Shown: one piece after another, positions 34,203 through 45,523 of the stretch
Position numbering within the stretch: the first letter of the stretch is position 1
Layout of the letters: each line of letters starts with the position of its first letter
DNA from: Circinella umbellata
Taxonomy: Eukaryota; Mucoromycota; Mucoromycetes; Mucorales; Lichtheimiaceae
Length of the DNA: 64,000 bases
Direction of reading: 5' to 3'
Assembly: GCA_025093555.1 (NCBI GenBank)
Contig: JAIWNF010000106.1
Span: 1 to 64,000, forward strand
Notes under the pieces: model-generated
Told to the model about the DNA's origin: nothing
Database searches by the model: none
What the model saw: the letters and a program-made list of their open reading frames with translations, nothing else
Translations under genes and position numbers: made by a program

Positions 34203-35416
34203 TATAGATTCAAACAAGTAAAAAGAATAATATTATAAATGAATTGAATCTGTGTTTCTTTTTTTTATATATATAAAAAAAACAGCCAAGTGTTTGAAAG
34301 GTTCAAAAAAAAAAAAAAAAAAAGGTTTACTTGCGAGTTTTTTTCTTTGCTTTTTATTTTGAGTATATAAATCGGAGAAACAAAAGGTTTTTTTTTTTCT
34401 CATCTGGTTAAAAAGGTATATTAAAATCCGAAATACATAAAGATTTAGATAAAATAGCATAAATGAGGGTGAAAGGAATAGAAAAAGTTTTGTATAGAAA
34501 ATCATGTGAGAGTTACAGAAAACTTTTTAGAATAAAGCAGGCGCTGTTTTCTTTAAATTATAAAAAATCATAAGAGAAACATTTCAGGAAGGAGTGAAGT
34601 AAGTGAGGGGAAAGATGGATTGAGAATACTAACCAATACCAAAACATATAAGGTAGTAGGACTAAATCTTATTTATTATGTATATAACAGAAAATATTAT
34701 GACTACATAGCAACACGAACATAGCTTACTGGAATATATCAATAGTTTTCGGTCAAAGACATAATTTTTACTGAAGGACTATAAATAGTCAGTTTAATAC
34801 CTAGTTGAACTGATTTTATAACTTATTTATTAAATAGAAAATTATTAAGCTTTTATTCATACAATGATATGATAATACGATCATTTTTATATAGAATACG
34901 TAAATGTACACCATATTACAATTATAGTATTAAAAAATTATATATGAGTATATATATCCTGCTTCAAAGTTGTTGAAGTACCACTGTATGTTTGGTGCTT
35001 TATATGTTGTTTTACTATAGGCTAGCGTTGCAAGAAATGAATTCATTAATAACATCTTGCCGCCTTGATTTATACCACCTGATAATAATTACATTTATAT
35101 AGTTTAAAATTTATATTTTATTAAAGTGGAAGACTGCAATAACCGGCACCTATAGGTATATGATCGCTTCCTTGCGGTACGATGTGAATAGAGAAGTTGG
35201 GGAAGTAAGAATAATAACTAAAAAAAACCTCCTCTGGAGGAAAAGTTATACTAATGTGTAGAGACATAGGATGGTGTGAAAAAAAATAGAGAACAATAAA
35301 GAGATCAAAATAATGAGTAGAAAAAATGAATATAAATAATTAAGAAGTAAAGAAGATTAGCTGTAGAAGATGACGAATATAAGAGGGATCAAAAGAGAGT
35401 ACAAATGTAAAATGAG
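34203..35416. other. Intergenic, start of the accessory block
   Basis: AT-rich DNA with long poly-A/T runs. No gene or repeat was recognised. Confidence 0.5.
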
Positions 35417-36117
35417 TTATTTAATGGTGTCGATTGTTGTTGTAGGAATACTATCTATAGCTTCGTCATCATCAAATGTATCATCTGAATGGCTCAGAAA
35501 ATCAATTTTCCAAAGTACTTGAATCAGAGCTAGCCATGTTTTTGACCAATTATCCGTAGCAAGCCCCACCTCAGAACGGGGAAGACTGTTGAGAATGTGA
35601 TCCAAAGGTTGTATGTTGTGCGGTAATAATGGAACGGTGCCAAATTTATCCAGTAAATCTTGCATAAATGGTTCAAGGAGAAGACAATGTGTGAAATGAG
35701 TTCGATGAGCTGCTTGATGTCCACATCGGGAATCCTTAAGAGGAAAGAACGGAAGCCAATGCGTACGCCATTTAATAAGTCGTTGACGATCTTTGGAAAA
35801 CGAAGGTAGATAAAGAATTGGATCGATGATACGCTTAGTGCGTAGACAATTAATAATTTTGAATTTATTGCGTCGTGAAATGTATTCTTCGTCTCCTTTT
35901 TCTTAAATTGCTGTGGCAACTGGGTCTCTTGGTTGGTTGTGGCTGTTGCGTAATTTATTGAAGCGTTGATGAACTGGATTGCTGGTTGTTATCCTTTTCC
36001 ATTGCTTGTTCGGGTGTTTTTGATCCCACAAAAAAGACAATTCGATTGATTTAGCCATTGATGAGACTGGCAATGTTTGAAGGCGAGCTGCGAACTTTAG
36101 TTGGAGCGTACGGGTTC
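35417..36117 (-). mobile_element. Non-LTR retrotransposon (LINE) 3' remnant, reverse transcriptase C-terminal region
   Basis: On the minus strand one frame runs from about 36117 to a stop at 35417 with a single internal TAA near 35897. It reads LQLKFAARLQTLP, then RLIKWRTHWLPFFPLKDSRC, a GHQAAHRTHFTHCLLLEP segment resembling the Cys/His motif at the end of fungal LINE proteins, and an acidic tail. The catalytic reverse transcriptase core is absent, so this is a 5'-truncated dead copy. No clear poly-A tail or target duplication is seen. Unlike the copy at 47.3-47.9 kb, it carries no canonical CxxC zf-RVT finger, so it is probably another LINE family. Confidence 0.6.
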
Positions 36118-37381
36118 GATTACATTTATATAGGTATTAGTGGCAAACTTAAATGATACTCTTATTAAAGAAAATGAATAGATATTCAGAAAATGAAGTA
36201 ACTGTGCGTGAGCATGTTACCACTTCATACCTTGCAAGAGAGCAAACATTCGACTGCGTGCTCCAACACACCAAGCTCTTCGATTTTTTTTCATAAAGGA
36301 AAACGAGTCTACCTCGATCATTCGGTAAACTGGCTTATAAACGTTATCCATCAAATACAATGTACAATCGTAACGCATTGTTTAAAGTGTAAACATTATT
36401 CTCCAATATGTCTAATTATAGTACCTTGTTTGCATCATTGTTTTTATCTGGTTGCCACGTTTGACCCGATCTTCACAAACGTCACTGTCAGACGTTCTTG
36501 CAGGCGGTTTCACCGCAACGCTGAGGAAATATGGTGTTTTTTTTTCTGCCTTAGTTGCTGCCATGCAATCAGGTGTCATCATTAGACGCACTTTAATGCA
36601 TGGCAGCTTTTTGGTTGCCCTGGTGATAATAATAAGTAATAATAAAAAAATGTTATCATACAGATACCCCATAACGCAAAATACAATGACAAAATTGTAC
36701 AAGATATATTTACCATTCATGCGGCAACCTCTGATCCTCTCCAAATACCACATGCAATAAATCGGACACGGCGTTATGTACAAATGTGTCTTCAACAGTT
36801 TGTGAGCTAGTGGCACATAACAATCGAGGAACCCTATGAAAGTAATAAATTGAATTAGCTCAAACTCACGTATATAGTGATCAAATGCTTACGTTCGATG
36901 CAAAATATCCCCAAACACAAGTAGGTCGTCATCTTCAGTATTGCAAGCTTCAATCGTCCATTGGGACGTAGCCCTTTTAGATTCGCGTAATTTCAGTTTG
37001 GTGGTGGTAGTAGTGGCCTATATTATGCATGCTCCTGTTGTTAGCTTCGATTCCAGACTTCACAGCCAACAAAATCGAATACACTCAATACTAACCATTT
37101 TCAACATTTTTTCCGTCCATACGCCTGCTTTTTCTGACAGATTTAATTTTTGTAACGAAGGCAATGTACTCCATACCAGTTCATGATTTTCTGATCCAAA
37201 ACAACGCGTGACGGATCGGTTGATAGTTTTTGAAAATAAGAAGACATAGCGTAGGGCTCTACAAGTAAAACGTTATTTAGATCAATAAATTATATAAACA
37301 TATATACATATTCTAATCAGATGAGCCTTACCATTTCCGAAAATTAGGCAAGTTTGAGCCCTTCTTTATCTTTTTTTTTTC

Positions 37382-37420
37382 CTGAGGAGCCACAATTTTT
37401 AAGAACAGTTGGCTCCTCAG
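37382..37420. repeat. Perfect 11-bp inverted repeat (mini hairpin)
   Basis: CTGAGGAGCCA at 37382-37392 and TGGCTCCTCAG at 37410-37420 flank a 17-bp spacer. It sits within the broken gene and interrupts its reading, so it may be a remnant of a tiny insertion. Confidence 0.5.
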
Positions 37421-37646
37421 ATTATCCACTAAGTAGACACAAATAGCGTTAATAAAAATTTCATCGAAAGGGGCATATAAAAAATAGCCTTGTACCTTTG
37501 CGTCTGAATCCTGAAGCGCAACAGCTCTTGTAACTGGCTTTACAGTTTTTTTTTTTTTTGATTTTCTGCTTTTTTGAAGAGCGAGAACAGTATTACTCAC
37601 TTGATACGCTAGCATCACTGTCTTCATTTTTATCGTAAATTCCTAA

Positions 37647-37776
37647 GAGCATGCCCAATGAACTCCCCAAAAGTTAAATTTGCTAGATATGGAGAACCGA
37701 GTTGGGCCCCTACGGAGTCTCCAGATGAAAGGCTTCATATCTAGGAAAAAATTTGAAGAGTCCTCTGGGCATGCTC
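37647..37776. mobile_element. 130-bp MITE, PIF/Harbinger-like, with TAA target duplication
   Basis: The ends are GAGCATGCCCA and TGGGCATGCTC, perfect inverted repeats that continue imperfectly for about 45 bp (CTAGATATG occurs in both arms). TAA lies directly outside both ends (37644-37646 and 37777-37779), the three-base duplication expected of PIF/Harbinger elements. It has no coding capacity. On the minus strand it abuts the 3' splice site of a broken gene: the acceptor TTAG is formed by the duplicated target plus the next G. Confidence 0.8.
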
Positions 37777-38499
37777 TAATGGATCACATGTACGTGTTGG
37801 ACGACAAGATAGTAATGGTTACTATAAAATATCAAACCTTTCATTGACGTTACAACAATCTTAAAATAATACTTACAAAGTTGTCTCCAACTCGTTTGCT
37901 TGTTTTTCAACGGCTAATGCCAAATACTTGTTACTCCAACCTCTGTTTGAAAGCTTGCTACTTTTTCATCAACTGGAGAAACGCTGACAACCTCTTTCTT
38001 ATTCTTCCATAAATGTGTGTTCATTTTGTCACTTGCTGACTTCTAGTAACATATAAATATATAGACAAGCATGTGTATATTAATATGAACGTCAGTTAAT
38101 CATTATGGACAATAATCTGATCACTTACGGCTAAAGTTCTTCCTAGCGAGGATAACTCATCAAGAACAGATTTTTTTGTGACATTAATTTTTTTCATGTA
38201 TTCGATCTCTTTATGGAGTGTATCATGTGCTTCCCCTTTAGTAGCGCTTGAATTCTTCTTCACATATTCTATATCAAAATCAGTAATTTGCCATTGACTG
38301 AGGTCTTTATCCCAGTACGCTGCACCTAAACAGAGCGAGAAAGAACTGCGATTGTTAGGCAATCAAATGTTATATAAACACCTCATGACTAATACTTACA
38401 TTTTTTTTTCACTTTTTGAGTGGCTGGAGCTTGATTGTAAAGACATAGTTTTTGACAGTTTTATTGTTCTGTAGGTATAGTAGTCAGAAAAAGAAGACG

Positions 38500-38945
38500 A
38501 CCTTTGTCGGAAGATATGTAAGAAGAAACAAGAAGAGCTTTGATGACAAAGTAAAAAGAAATAGAAAACGACTTTTGTTTTAAAGTAACGGGAAAAAGTA
38601 ATAGCTTTGTTCAAAGATAACGAAAAAAATAAGAGCTTTGTTGGAAAATAATAAGAAATAAAAAAAGAGCTTTGTTTTAAAGTAACGAAAAAAAATAACG
38701 GCTTTGATAGCGAAGTACGAAGAAATAATAAAAAAAGAGCTTTGTTTTAAAGTAACGAAAAAAAATAACGGCTTTGATAGCGAAGTACGAAGAAATAATA
38801 AAAAAAGAGCTTTGTTGGAAGATAATAAGAAATAAAAAAAGAGCTTTGATTTAAAATAACGAGAAAAAATAACGGCTTTGATAGCAAAGTAAGAAGTAAT
38901 AAAAAAAAGAGCTTTGTTGGAAGATAATAAAAAAAAAGTAGGTTG
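38500..38945. repeat. Tandem repeat array (GCTTTG-containing units, one 70-bp exact doublet)
   Basis: About a dozen degenerate units of roughly 30-35 bp each carry AGAGCTTTGTT or ACGGCTTTGATAG followed by A-rich spacer. Two consecutive 70-bp blocks (38661-38730 and 38731-38800) are essentially identical, showing recent tandem duplication. It lies between the broken minus-strand gene and a DDE transposase remnant and has no coding sense. Confidence 0.8.
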
Positions 38946-39255
38946 GTAACAAGAAAGAAAAAGAAGAGGTATAAAATAGCAAACACTTCAAACTTCATCA
39001 ATTTTGAACTTTTGCATTGCTGCGGATTTACCAGATTTAGCTAGTTTATTATTGAGCTAAGGTGGGAGTCAGCTAAAAGTGTGATGAGTCGAACTCTTAT
39101 TGCGGAGCTATTAACAGTCAAAGTTAAGAGTGTTTTACCATTTTAAGCAAGGACGCGAACATTTTTTTGCATTTGAGTTTTACACCATTTCACTTAAATC
39201 AAATTCAATCTCGATTATATATTCTTACATCAATAAAATTACACACTTAATTTCA

Positions 39256-41049
39256 ATGGCAAAACCAAAGAGAAGATCCACCATTGGTAAATCAAATTAT
39301 ACCAAAGGGAACAAAGCAAAACTTGAACGCGTACAAACTGAACAAGAACGCACTATGCAACCATTTGAGTCAGATGTTCACGATGAGGAACAAGTCATCA
39401 GCGATGAAGATATTACAGACAATGAAGAAATAGACGAAAATGAGTTTGACTTTTCAGAGACTGAAGTAGTTAATGTTCAAACACGCTTAAATACCTTCAT
39501 TGCTTGGACATCAGCTTCTGACCAAAAAGGACGTCCAACAATTTACCACAAAAAAGACCCACGTACAGTTGCAAGCCATGAAAAGAAGCAATTCGAAAAG
39601 GCTACTGGCTCTCGTCGCATTGATGAAATGTTTGGACACCAAAAAGACATTGTCAAGGTAGCAACAAAAACGAAAGAACAACAACAGCTGGTTGATATGA
39701 AAGAATGTACAACTACCCTTGCAAAGTATGCTGATCCTCATACAAAGTTTGATAATCTAAGCGTCTTGCAAAGAGTACATCTTTCTACTCTATATCATTT
39801 TTTTTACAAAAGTCTTGAATGGAGTTGGAAAGACCGATACTTCAGAACAACTAAGCATAGACATGTGGCAGCGGAAAAAGCGATTTGCTCGACGTATACG
39901 TGAATGGGCCAATGAATATCTTGATACAAAAGCATTGACTCCATCAAAAAGAGATATTCACGTCAAAACAGCATCGGTTCTCCGGGATGAGCATTTGAAA
40001 GAAAAATGGGTTCATTTTATTCGATCAATTAGACCAGAATCAACAACTCTTCTAAGAAAGTTCATTGAAACGAATCTTATAATTGATGAAAAAGAACTGA
40101 ACAAGCGCGTCGAATTTATCTCGGAATCCACTGTTCGACGATATTTGAGAATATGGGGCTTTTAACTTCGAAGCAAGACTGATTCAATCTATATTAATGG
40201 ACATGAAAGACCAGATGTTGTCGAGTACCGCAAAGGGTGGGCTAATAGAATGCTAGCTTATAAAAAAAACAATGGTGCGATACGACGAATATAATGAGGC
40301 ACAAAAGCCTCTGAGGATGGAAATTTAAGAACATTTAAAATAATAAAAAAGCCGTCAGATGTTGAATGCGTATAATTAAAAGAAAATTTACTAATTGTAT
40401 TACATTAATTACATATAATTACAAAGATCGGCCGAAAGTGCTGTAACCTATGATGTAACATATTTTTATACCAGCGATAACAAACGAACGTTGCGCCTTG
40501 CTACCGATGAAACGATCATGCGTAAGAAAGGTGAAGGCCGTGCTATTATGCTCAGTGCATTTGGATGCTCATGCCATGGTCTTTTCTCTTGCGAGACGAT
40601 TCTTCCTGGTGCTCAGCATGATGGTTATTTGAAAAAAGAGAGCATGGCAAAGCAGCTACAATCAGCAATTAAAGAATTTAATATTCTTCATCCTAATTGC
40701 ACTGGTGTATTCTGCTTTAACCAAAGCTCGAATCATTCAGCTATGCCAGATAATGACTTAAATGCTCATCGAATGAACATGGGACCTGGTGGAAAACAGA
40801 TAGTCTCGCGCGATAGTGGCTACTATAACCAGAATCGTCAATGGGTTACTCAATCCATGGCTGATGCTAATGTGTACTCGTGACCTGCGAGCAGTGCTGA
40901 GTGAAAGAGGTCTACGGCCAGCTCAAGATTTGAACAGTTATTGTAAAGGACAGAGTACCATTAATTGCTGTGCTGTTCATCTAATGGAATTACAGTTTGA
41001 TTTTAAGAGTCAGAAGTCGCTCTTGGAAGAAATATGTCATGTTATTTAG
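39256..41049 (+). pseudogene. DDE-type transposase remnant with mutated catalytic residue
   Basis: It starts at ATG 39256 (MAKPKRRSTIGKSNYTKG). An acidic N-terminal region is followed, after a frameshift near 39820, by a helix-turn-helix-like segment (RKKRFARRIREWANEYL, FISESTVRRYLRIWGF). The frame then meets a TAA at 40162-40164; beyond it the family marker NGHERPDVVEYR is still legible. After a worn gap (40310-40480) comes the DDE core (MRKKGEGRAIMLSAFGCSCHG) and FCFNQSSNHSAM, where relatives I know have Asp in place of Asn (FDQS/FDNS). Then come MNMGPGGKQIVSRDSGY and, after another shift near 40870, LSERGLRPAQDLN. With at least two frameshifts, a stop and loss of a catalytic Asp, it is inactive. 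Confidence 0.75.
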
Positions 41050-42439
41050 AACAAAACAGAACAAAAAATATTTTCTGTTTATGCAATGCCTGATTTTTAA
41101 CCTTTTTATGAATTGTGATGAATGCTGTGAGTAATAGTATAGACGGATCAAATAATATAACTAGCAAGCATAGTGTTGATTATAAACAAAAATATAATTT
41201 TCTATCATACTAATTTACGATGTAATATTGGTAGAAGGTATTATGTAAAATCAGTGAGCTTTAAAAGCGGGAAAAACACAGAAAAGTGTTGGGAAAAGAA
41301 AACAAGTTGACACAGTCTTATGATTAATGATTTAAAAATATGCATTATGTCAACTTTACATCAATGCTTTGATACCAAAAAATATTTCTTACTATTATAT
41401 ATATTATGCAGAACAAGTTTAACCAAGATGCCTTTTCTTTTTAATAGCGACATAAAACATTTACAATTATATTATCAATGTTTTTGTTAGTCATTGCTAA
41501 ATTGAATGTGCTATACAATAAAATACACCTTATAGTGAAGAAAGAAAATAATGGTGTGACTTTGTTATATTAGCTATATATTGACAGATATCTTTTGCTT
41601 CACAAAATTGACATGAACTAATCTATACTAAATAACTATTGTAATAAATAGTACATAATATTATATGCATATATTTTTTACACAACAATCAATAAACATG
41701 GTTTTGTTATCGTTTTCTTGTGTATATTTCTCTTTAAAATATAATTTACGTATGGACTACAAGTATATTATATAAAAAAAGTAAAGCAAGCATTATTTTG
41801 AGATCTTAGTATTAAGCATCTTATATTTCACTTTCTATACTTTATAGAAAGAATGAGAAGAGCAATCATCAAAAAAGGAATACACAGAAGGCAATTCAAA
41901 TAATGGCTTCACTCGTGAACTAAACACACGCCTCCGCGAGAAAAAAGCAAATGTCAAACTCTGACCAATTCGGCAAACCGAACATGTTTTTTTTTCTTCG
42001 TTGATATACCTTCGAAATACGATGACAGGTTTGAAGTCGTGCTATAATGAATGATTATCAACATTACTACTCCCAGTAAATATTATAGTATCATAGTGCT
42101 GGTACCTGCTGGGTTCACTTTAACTTTATTATAGTTCAAACTAAATATGTTATAATACTTATGTTTCCTTGACTACTTGTACATATATATTCAAATCAGC
42201 TAAATACTGGCATAGGTTTTGACTATTTCTTTTTTTTGGTACGTACTCTGGCAAAATATTTTTTTTTCTTGATTTAACCCGAGATCTTTTTTTTTTTGAC
42301 CAAGAAAAAAAAGAACATCAGATTATTTTAACCTGTATAGATTGGGTATGTTCTTATTCATTGATTAGTAGTATTTGCTTAAAGATATTACACCACGAAA
42401 ATAAGAGAATAAAAAAAAATCTTCTTACATTCAAATACA
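41050..42439. other. Intergenic in the accessory block
   Basis: AT-rich; small palindrome TTCGGCAAACCGAA near 41970. No gene was recognised. Confidence 0.5.
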
Positions 42440-43189
42440 TTATTTTTCATCACTTATTATAATGTATTCTATATTACTATTATCACCACTACCAACATCT
42501 AATTCTCTTTCTATTTCGGTGATTTCCTCTGTTCTATTTTTCTCAATGGTATCTGAATCCCCACGAAGTGTTGGAGCTTCAGTAACCGCGCCAAAAACGT
42601 TAGTAAGGAATGTAGTAGGAGTACGGCTGAAAAGGCTGTCAGAGTACCATGAATGAACAAGCAAATAGGGAATGATGATCCCCAGTGTTTTCATTCTTTT
42701 TTGTTCAATTATTTTCCCTGATTTTTGTATGGCTTTTTTCTTATCCTCTGCACTTAGAAATGATTCTCGGAAATCACCAAGGGAATGCACGTCGGCACAA
42801 TAGCCAAAGACATCAGCAGGCCCATTACCACGATTAAATATTAATTCTTCAACTTCATATTGAGACTTGAGCCGAAGTCCTGCCTCCTGTATGATATAGG
42901 CTACAATGACATAGCGAGGCAGACCTCCATCACTAAGAGCATCATATATATCAAAAAAGAGCATGTCAATCATTTTTGCAACGACTTTTTTGATATCGCC
43001 ATATTTTACTATGTTGGCCAATTTTAATGCACGTCTACAACGCGTTATTCTTCTCGAGTTTCTTTTCTTTTTCTCTCTGTTATTATTGCGCCAACGTTGT
43101 TCTCGATCAACAGTTATATTATCACTATAGTTTGGGTATATTTCTTTGCTTAATATATTATACATACAGAGGATCCCCGTTGATTTCAT
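42440..43189 (-). CDS. Hypothetical protein, 249 aa, single exon
   Basis: An intact ATG-started frame of 249 codons, unusually long for chance in such AT-rich DNA. The N-terminus is strongly basic (RRNNNREKKKRNSRRITRCR), suggesting nucleic-acid binding or nuclear import. A globular middle follows (MIDMLFFDIYDALSDGGLPR, GPADVFGYCADVHSLGDFRE), then a hydrophobic stretch (IIIPYLLVHSWYSDSLF) and an acidic tail. I recognise no family. It stands alone among transposon remnants, so it may be an orphan or element-derived gene. The 18-bp repeat at 43189-43206 overlaps the first base of its start codon. Confidence 0.5.
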   Translation of the reverse strand: MKSTGILCMYNILSKEIYPNYSDNITVDREQRWRNNNREKKKRNSRRITRCRRALKLANIVKYGDIKKVVAKMIDMLFFDIYDALSDGGLPRYVIVAYIIQEAGLRLKSQYEVEELIFNRGNGPADVFGYCADVHSLGDFRESFLSAEDKKKAIQKSGKIIEQKRMKTLGIIIPYLLVHSWYSDSLFSRTPTTFLTNVFGAVTEAPTLRGDSDTIEKNRTEEITEIERELDVGSGDNSNIEYIIISDEK

Positions 43190-43206
43190 ATCCGTTAATT
43201 TTCACA
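43189..43206. repeat. 18-bp direct repeat, copy 1 (second copy 43910-43927)
   Basis: TATCCGTTAATTTTCACA occurs identically at 43189-43206 and 43910-43927, 721 bp apart. It may mark the ends or duplicated target of a lost insertion, or may be a shared motif. Confidence 0.45.
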
Positions 43207-45523
43207 CCTCAATAACTTCACAAAAAATGAAGGAAAGGTAAAACTAACATAAGAAAATTTTCATATCCCCCTTGAATTTCACTCTCGCGGCGCTTGGCGG
43301 CGTTGAATCCTTAACGGGTATGTAAATCAAAAAAAAAAATTATGTGATAAATATAAGGATTGTAATCAAACCAGCACACAGGACGGGTTACTTTTTTTAT
43401 TACGTCATTTGCATGTTTTTTCTGAAGAGTTTATTCTCTTCCTGTTTTTCTCAATTCAAGCCTTTGCATATAGTACTATATCAAGTGCCTTAAACAACTT
43501 AAATTCATTTTTAGCCCATAATGCTAGGGATCGGTTTGTCATGGTTCGTGGGTAAAGTTTTTTTTTTTCTCAGCCAGAATATTATACTGTTCAGCTGTCA
43601 AGCCAACGTTAGATTTGGTTACTGTCATTTTGTTTTGGTATACATAAAGTAAAAATATAGAAAGATGAAAAAATGTAGTAATATAAAAAATAAATTATCT
43701 CTGCACTATATATAACTTTTTTTCAAAAGAAAAAAAAGTGTTATAGACGTGCTCAAATAAAAAAAAGAAATAGTTACAAAAATGCATCAAGAAGAATCGT
43801 ATCAAAATAATTCATTAACTAATACGTATTTTGATACAATAAAAGATATTCAGTACGTAGTGAGCTGAAGTATTCAATATATGCACATCCTTGGAGAAAA
43901 AATTCATAGTATCCGTTAATTTTCACAAAAAAGATAGAAAATGGCCCTATGAAATTACGGGGATCTTTTGTACATTATTCATTAAAACTAACAACAAAGC
44001 TAAGTTTACCTATTCATATTGAAAAATAAAAAAGGAGGAAAATGTTATAAATGTAACTTGATCAGGTTTCATAGCTTTCCGACTTGTGTACCATACCACA
44101 AACTATTATTTAAAAGTTGATAAAGGCTACAACATTTGACCCTTTCCTGACCTTTTACATATACTGCCAGATACTTATTTCCGTACATGATGACGGTATC
44201 AATTCATATCATACTACTGCTGATGATTACGTTAAAAACTAATGAAAACACTATTTTTTTTTTAAAAAAAAAAGAATGAACAATTTAGTGCTGCGGTCTT
44301 TATAAAAACCTTAATGAATATTAATCACAGATAGATTTAAATGAGACAACACACCTTATTTTCACTTTAGATGTTTCTCCTATTTGTAAATAGGTTGACA
44401 CCTCGATACATTTAAATTTATTTCTCGACAGATCAAAAGTAAGATAAGACATACTGCTATTAACCGTTTCTGGGAAACTTTATATATCAAACATATCTGT
44501 TAAATTAATTTAATTTTGCTTTGAGAGTGTTCTTGCATAAACATTAGTTTAAAGAAGGGTACGGGCAAAGCATCACAAGGTTATTGATACGAATTTTTTT
44601 TTGAAAACCGTACTTCAGGAACAGATGATAATAAATTGTGGTCAGAATATAATGAGTTTATTAGGAAAGTAAAAAAGTGTGAAATCCAATATATGAAAGT
44701 ATTATATATCAGCTACATCTGATTATACGCTGATGTTCTCTATTATTTTGTAGCATCTCAATACGAGCATCATTATTGATAGAAGTAGGAATAATGCTGC
44801 TAGTAACACTATATTTAAAAAGATAAAAGGTACGTTGCACTTCGTACAAAAAACATGTGTCTTTTAACTGCTCACTTATAATTGAGCAAACGATGCTTAT
44901 AGATGAACTGTGTTATAAAAAAACTTGGTAAGTCTATTGTTGTCAAATAACGATTCTCGCTTAATATATCCAAGCTATAATTCTTGTTATCAAACTAGTG
45001 TTTCTTTCTGCTATTGAATCAATAACAAAATGAAAGAAATCACATCGCATAATTTTTTATTACACGTTATTTGAAGGATCTATATCATTAATTTTATTAA
45101 GTCTAAATTGTAATGATGGCATACATTTTTATTATCTTCTACTGTTACCTACCTTTTAATATCTATACAATATCTATTATATTTTAGTGAAATAATATAA
45201 CACGTCATACGATGGGATCATCACAAATAACATTATCAACAAAATAACCACAAACATCATGTAAACAAATTTAACCATATCTATACACTATAGTTATAGA
45301 CACACACACGCCAATATGATCCAGACATAAGCACATGTAAACTGCGTTGCTTGTAATTTTTATGTCTTGTCAAATGGATTTATGGTTTTGTCACTTTCAG
45401 ATACATCACCTGATAATAGCATTAGTTCAGTCGATACTTGTATTTATAAATAATCAATGAGAGATCAAAAAAAAAGTAACGGGGAAAGAAAAGAAAAGCG
45501 AAGAAATAATAAAAAAAAAGCGA
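43207..45523. other. Intergenic, over 2.3 kb without a supported gene
   Basis: AT-rich with no long frame on either strand. It contains the second copy of the 18-bp repeat (43910-43927) and a small GC-rich spot (GCGGCGCTTGGCGGCG, near 43290). Confidence 0.5.

Larger units (their letters stand above)
36205..38443 (-). pseudogene. Broken multi-exon gene of unknown function (transposon-associated family likely)
   Basis: Protein-like segments separated by good splice sites read in the same direction. They are: MSLQSSSSHSKSEKK (start 38443); an exon at 38325-38129 (YWDKDLSQWQITDFD, VLDELSSLGRTLA); an exon at 38042-37877; an exon from 37642; GYFLYAPFDEIFINAICVYL near 37470; an exon around 36800 (VPRLLCATSSQTVEDTFVHN, VVFGEDQRLPHEW); and PCIKVRLMMTPDCMAATKAE near 36570. 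The last piece is VYKPVYRMIEVDSFSFMKK near 36320. The frame is broken inside 38042-37877 and at the first junction, and a MITE sits in one intron. I recall similar unnamed proteins in Mucoromycota, but no function. Exact exon limits between 37.6 and 36.2 kb are uncertain. Confidence 0.5.

Noticed and set aside
38747..39001. 84-codon Phe/Leu-rich minus-strand frame
   Set aside because: Produced by the tandem GCTTTG array; repetitive nonsense peptide.
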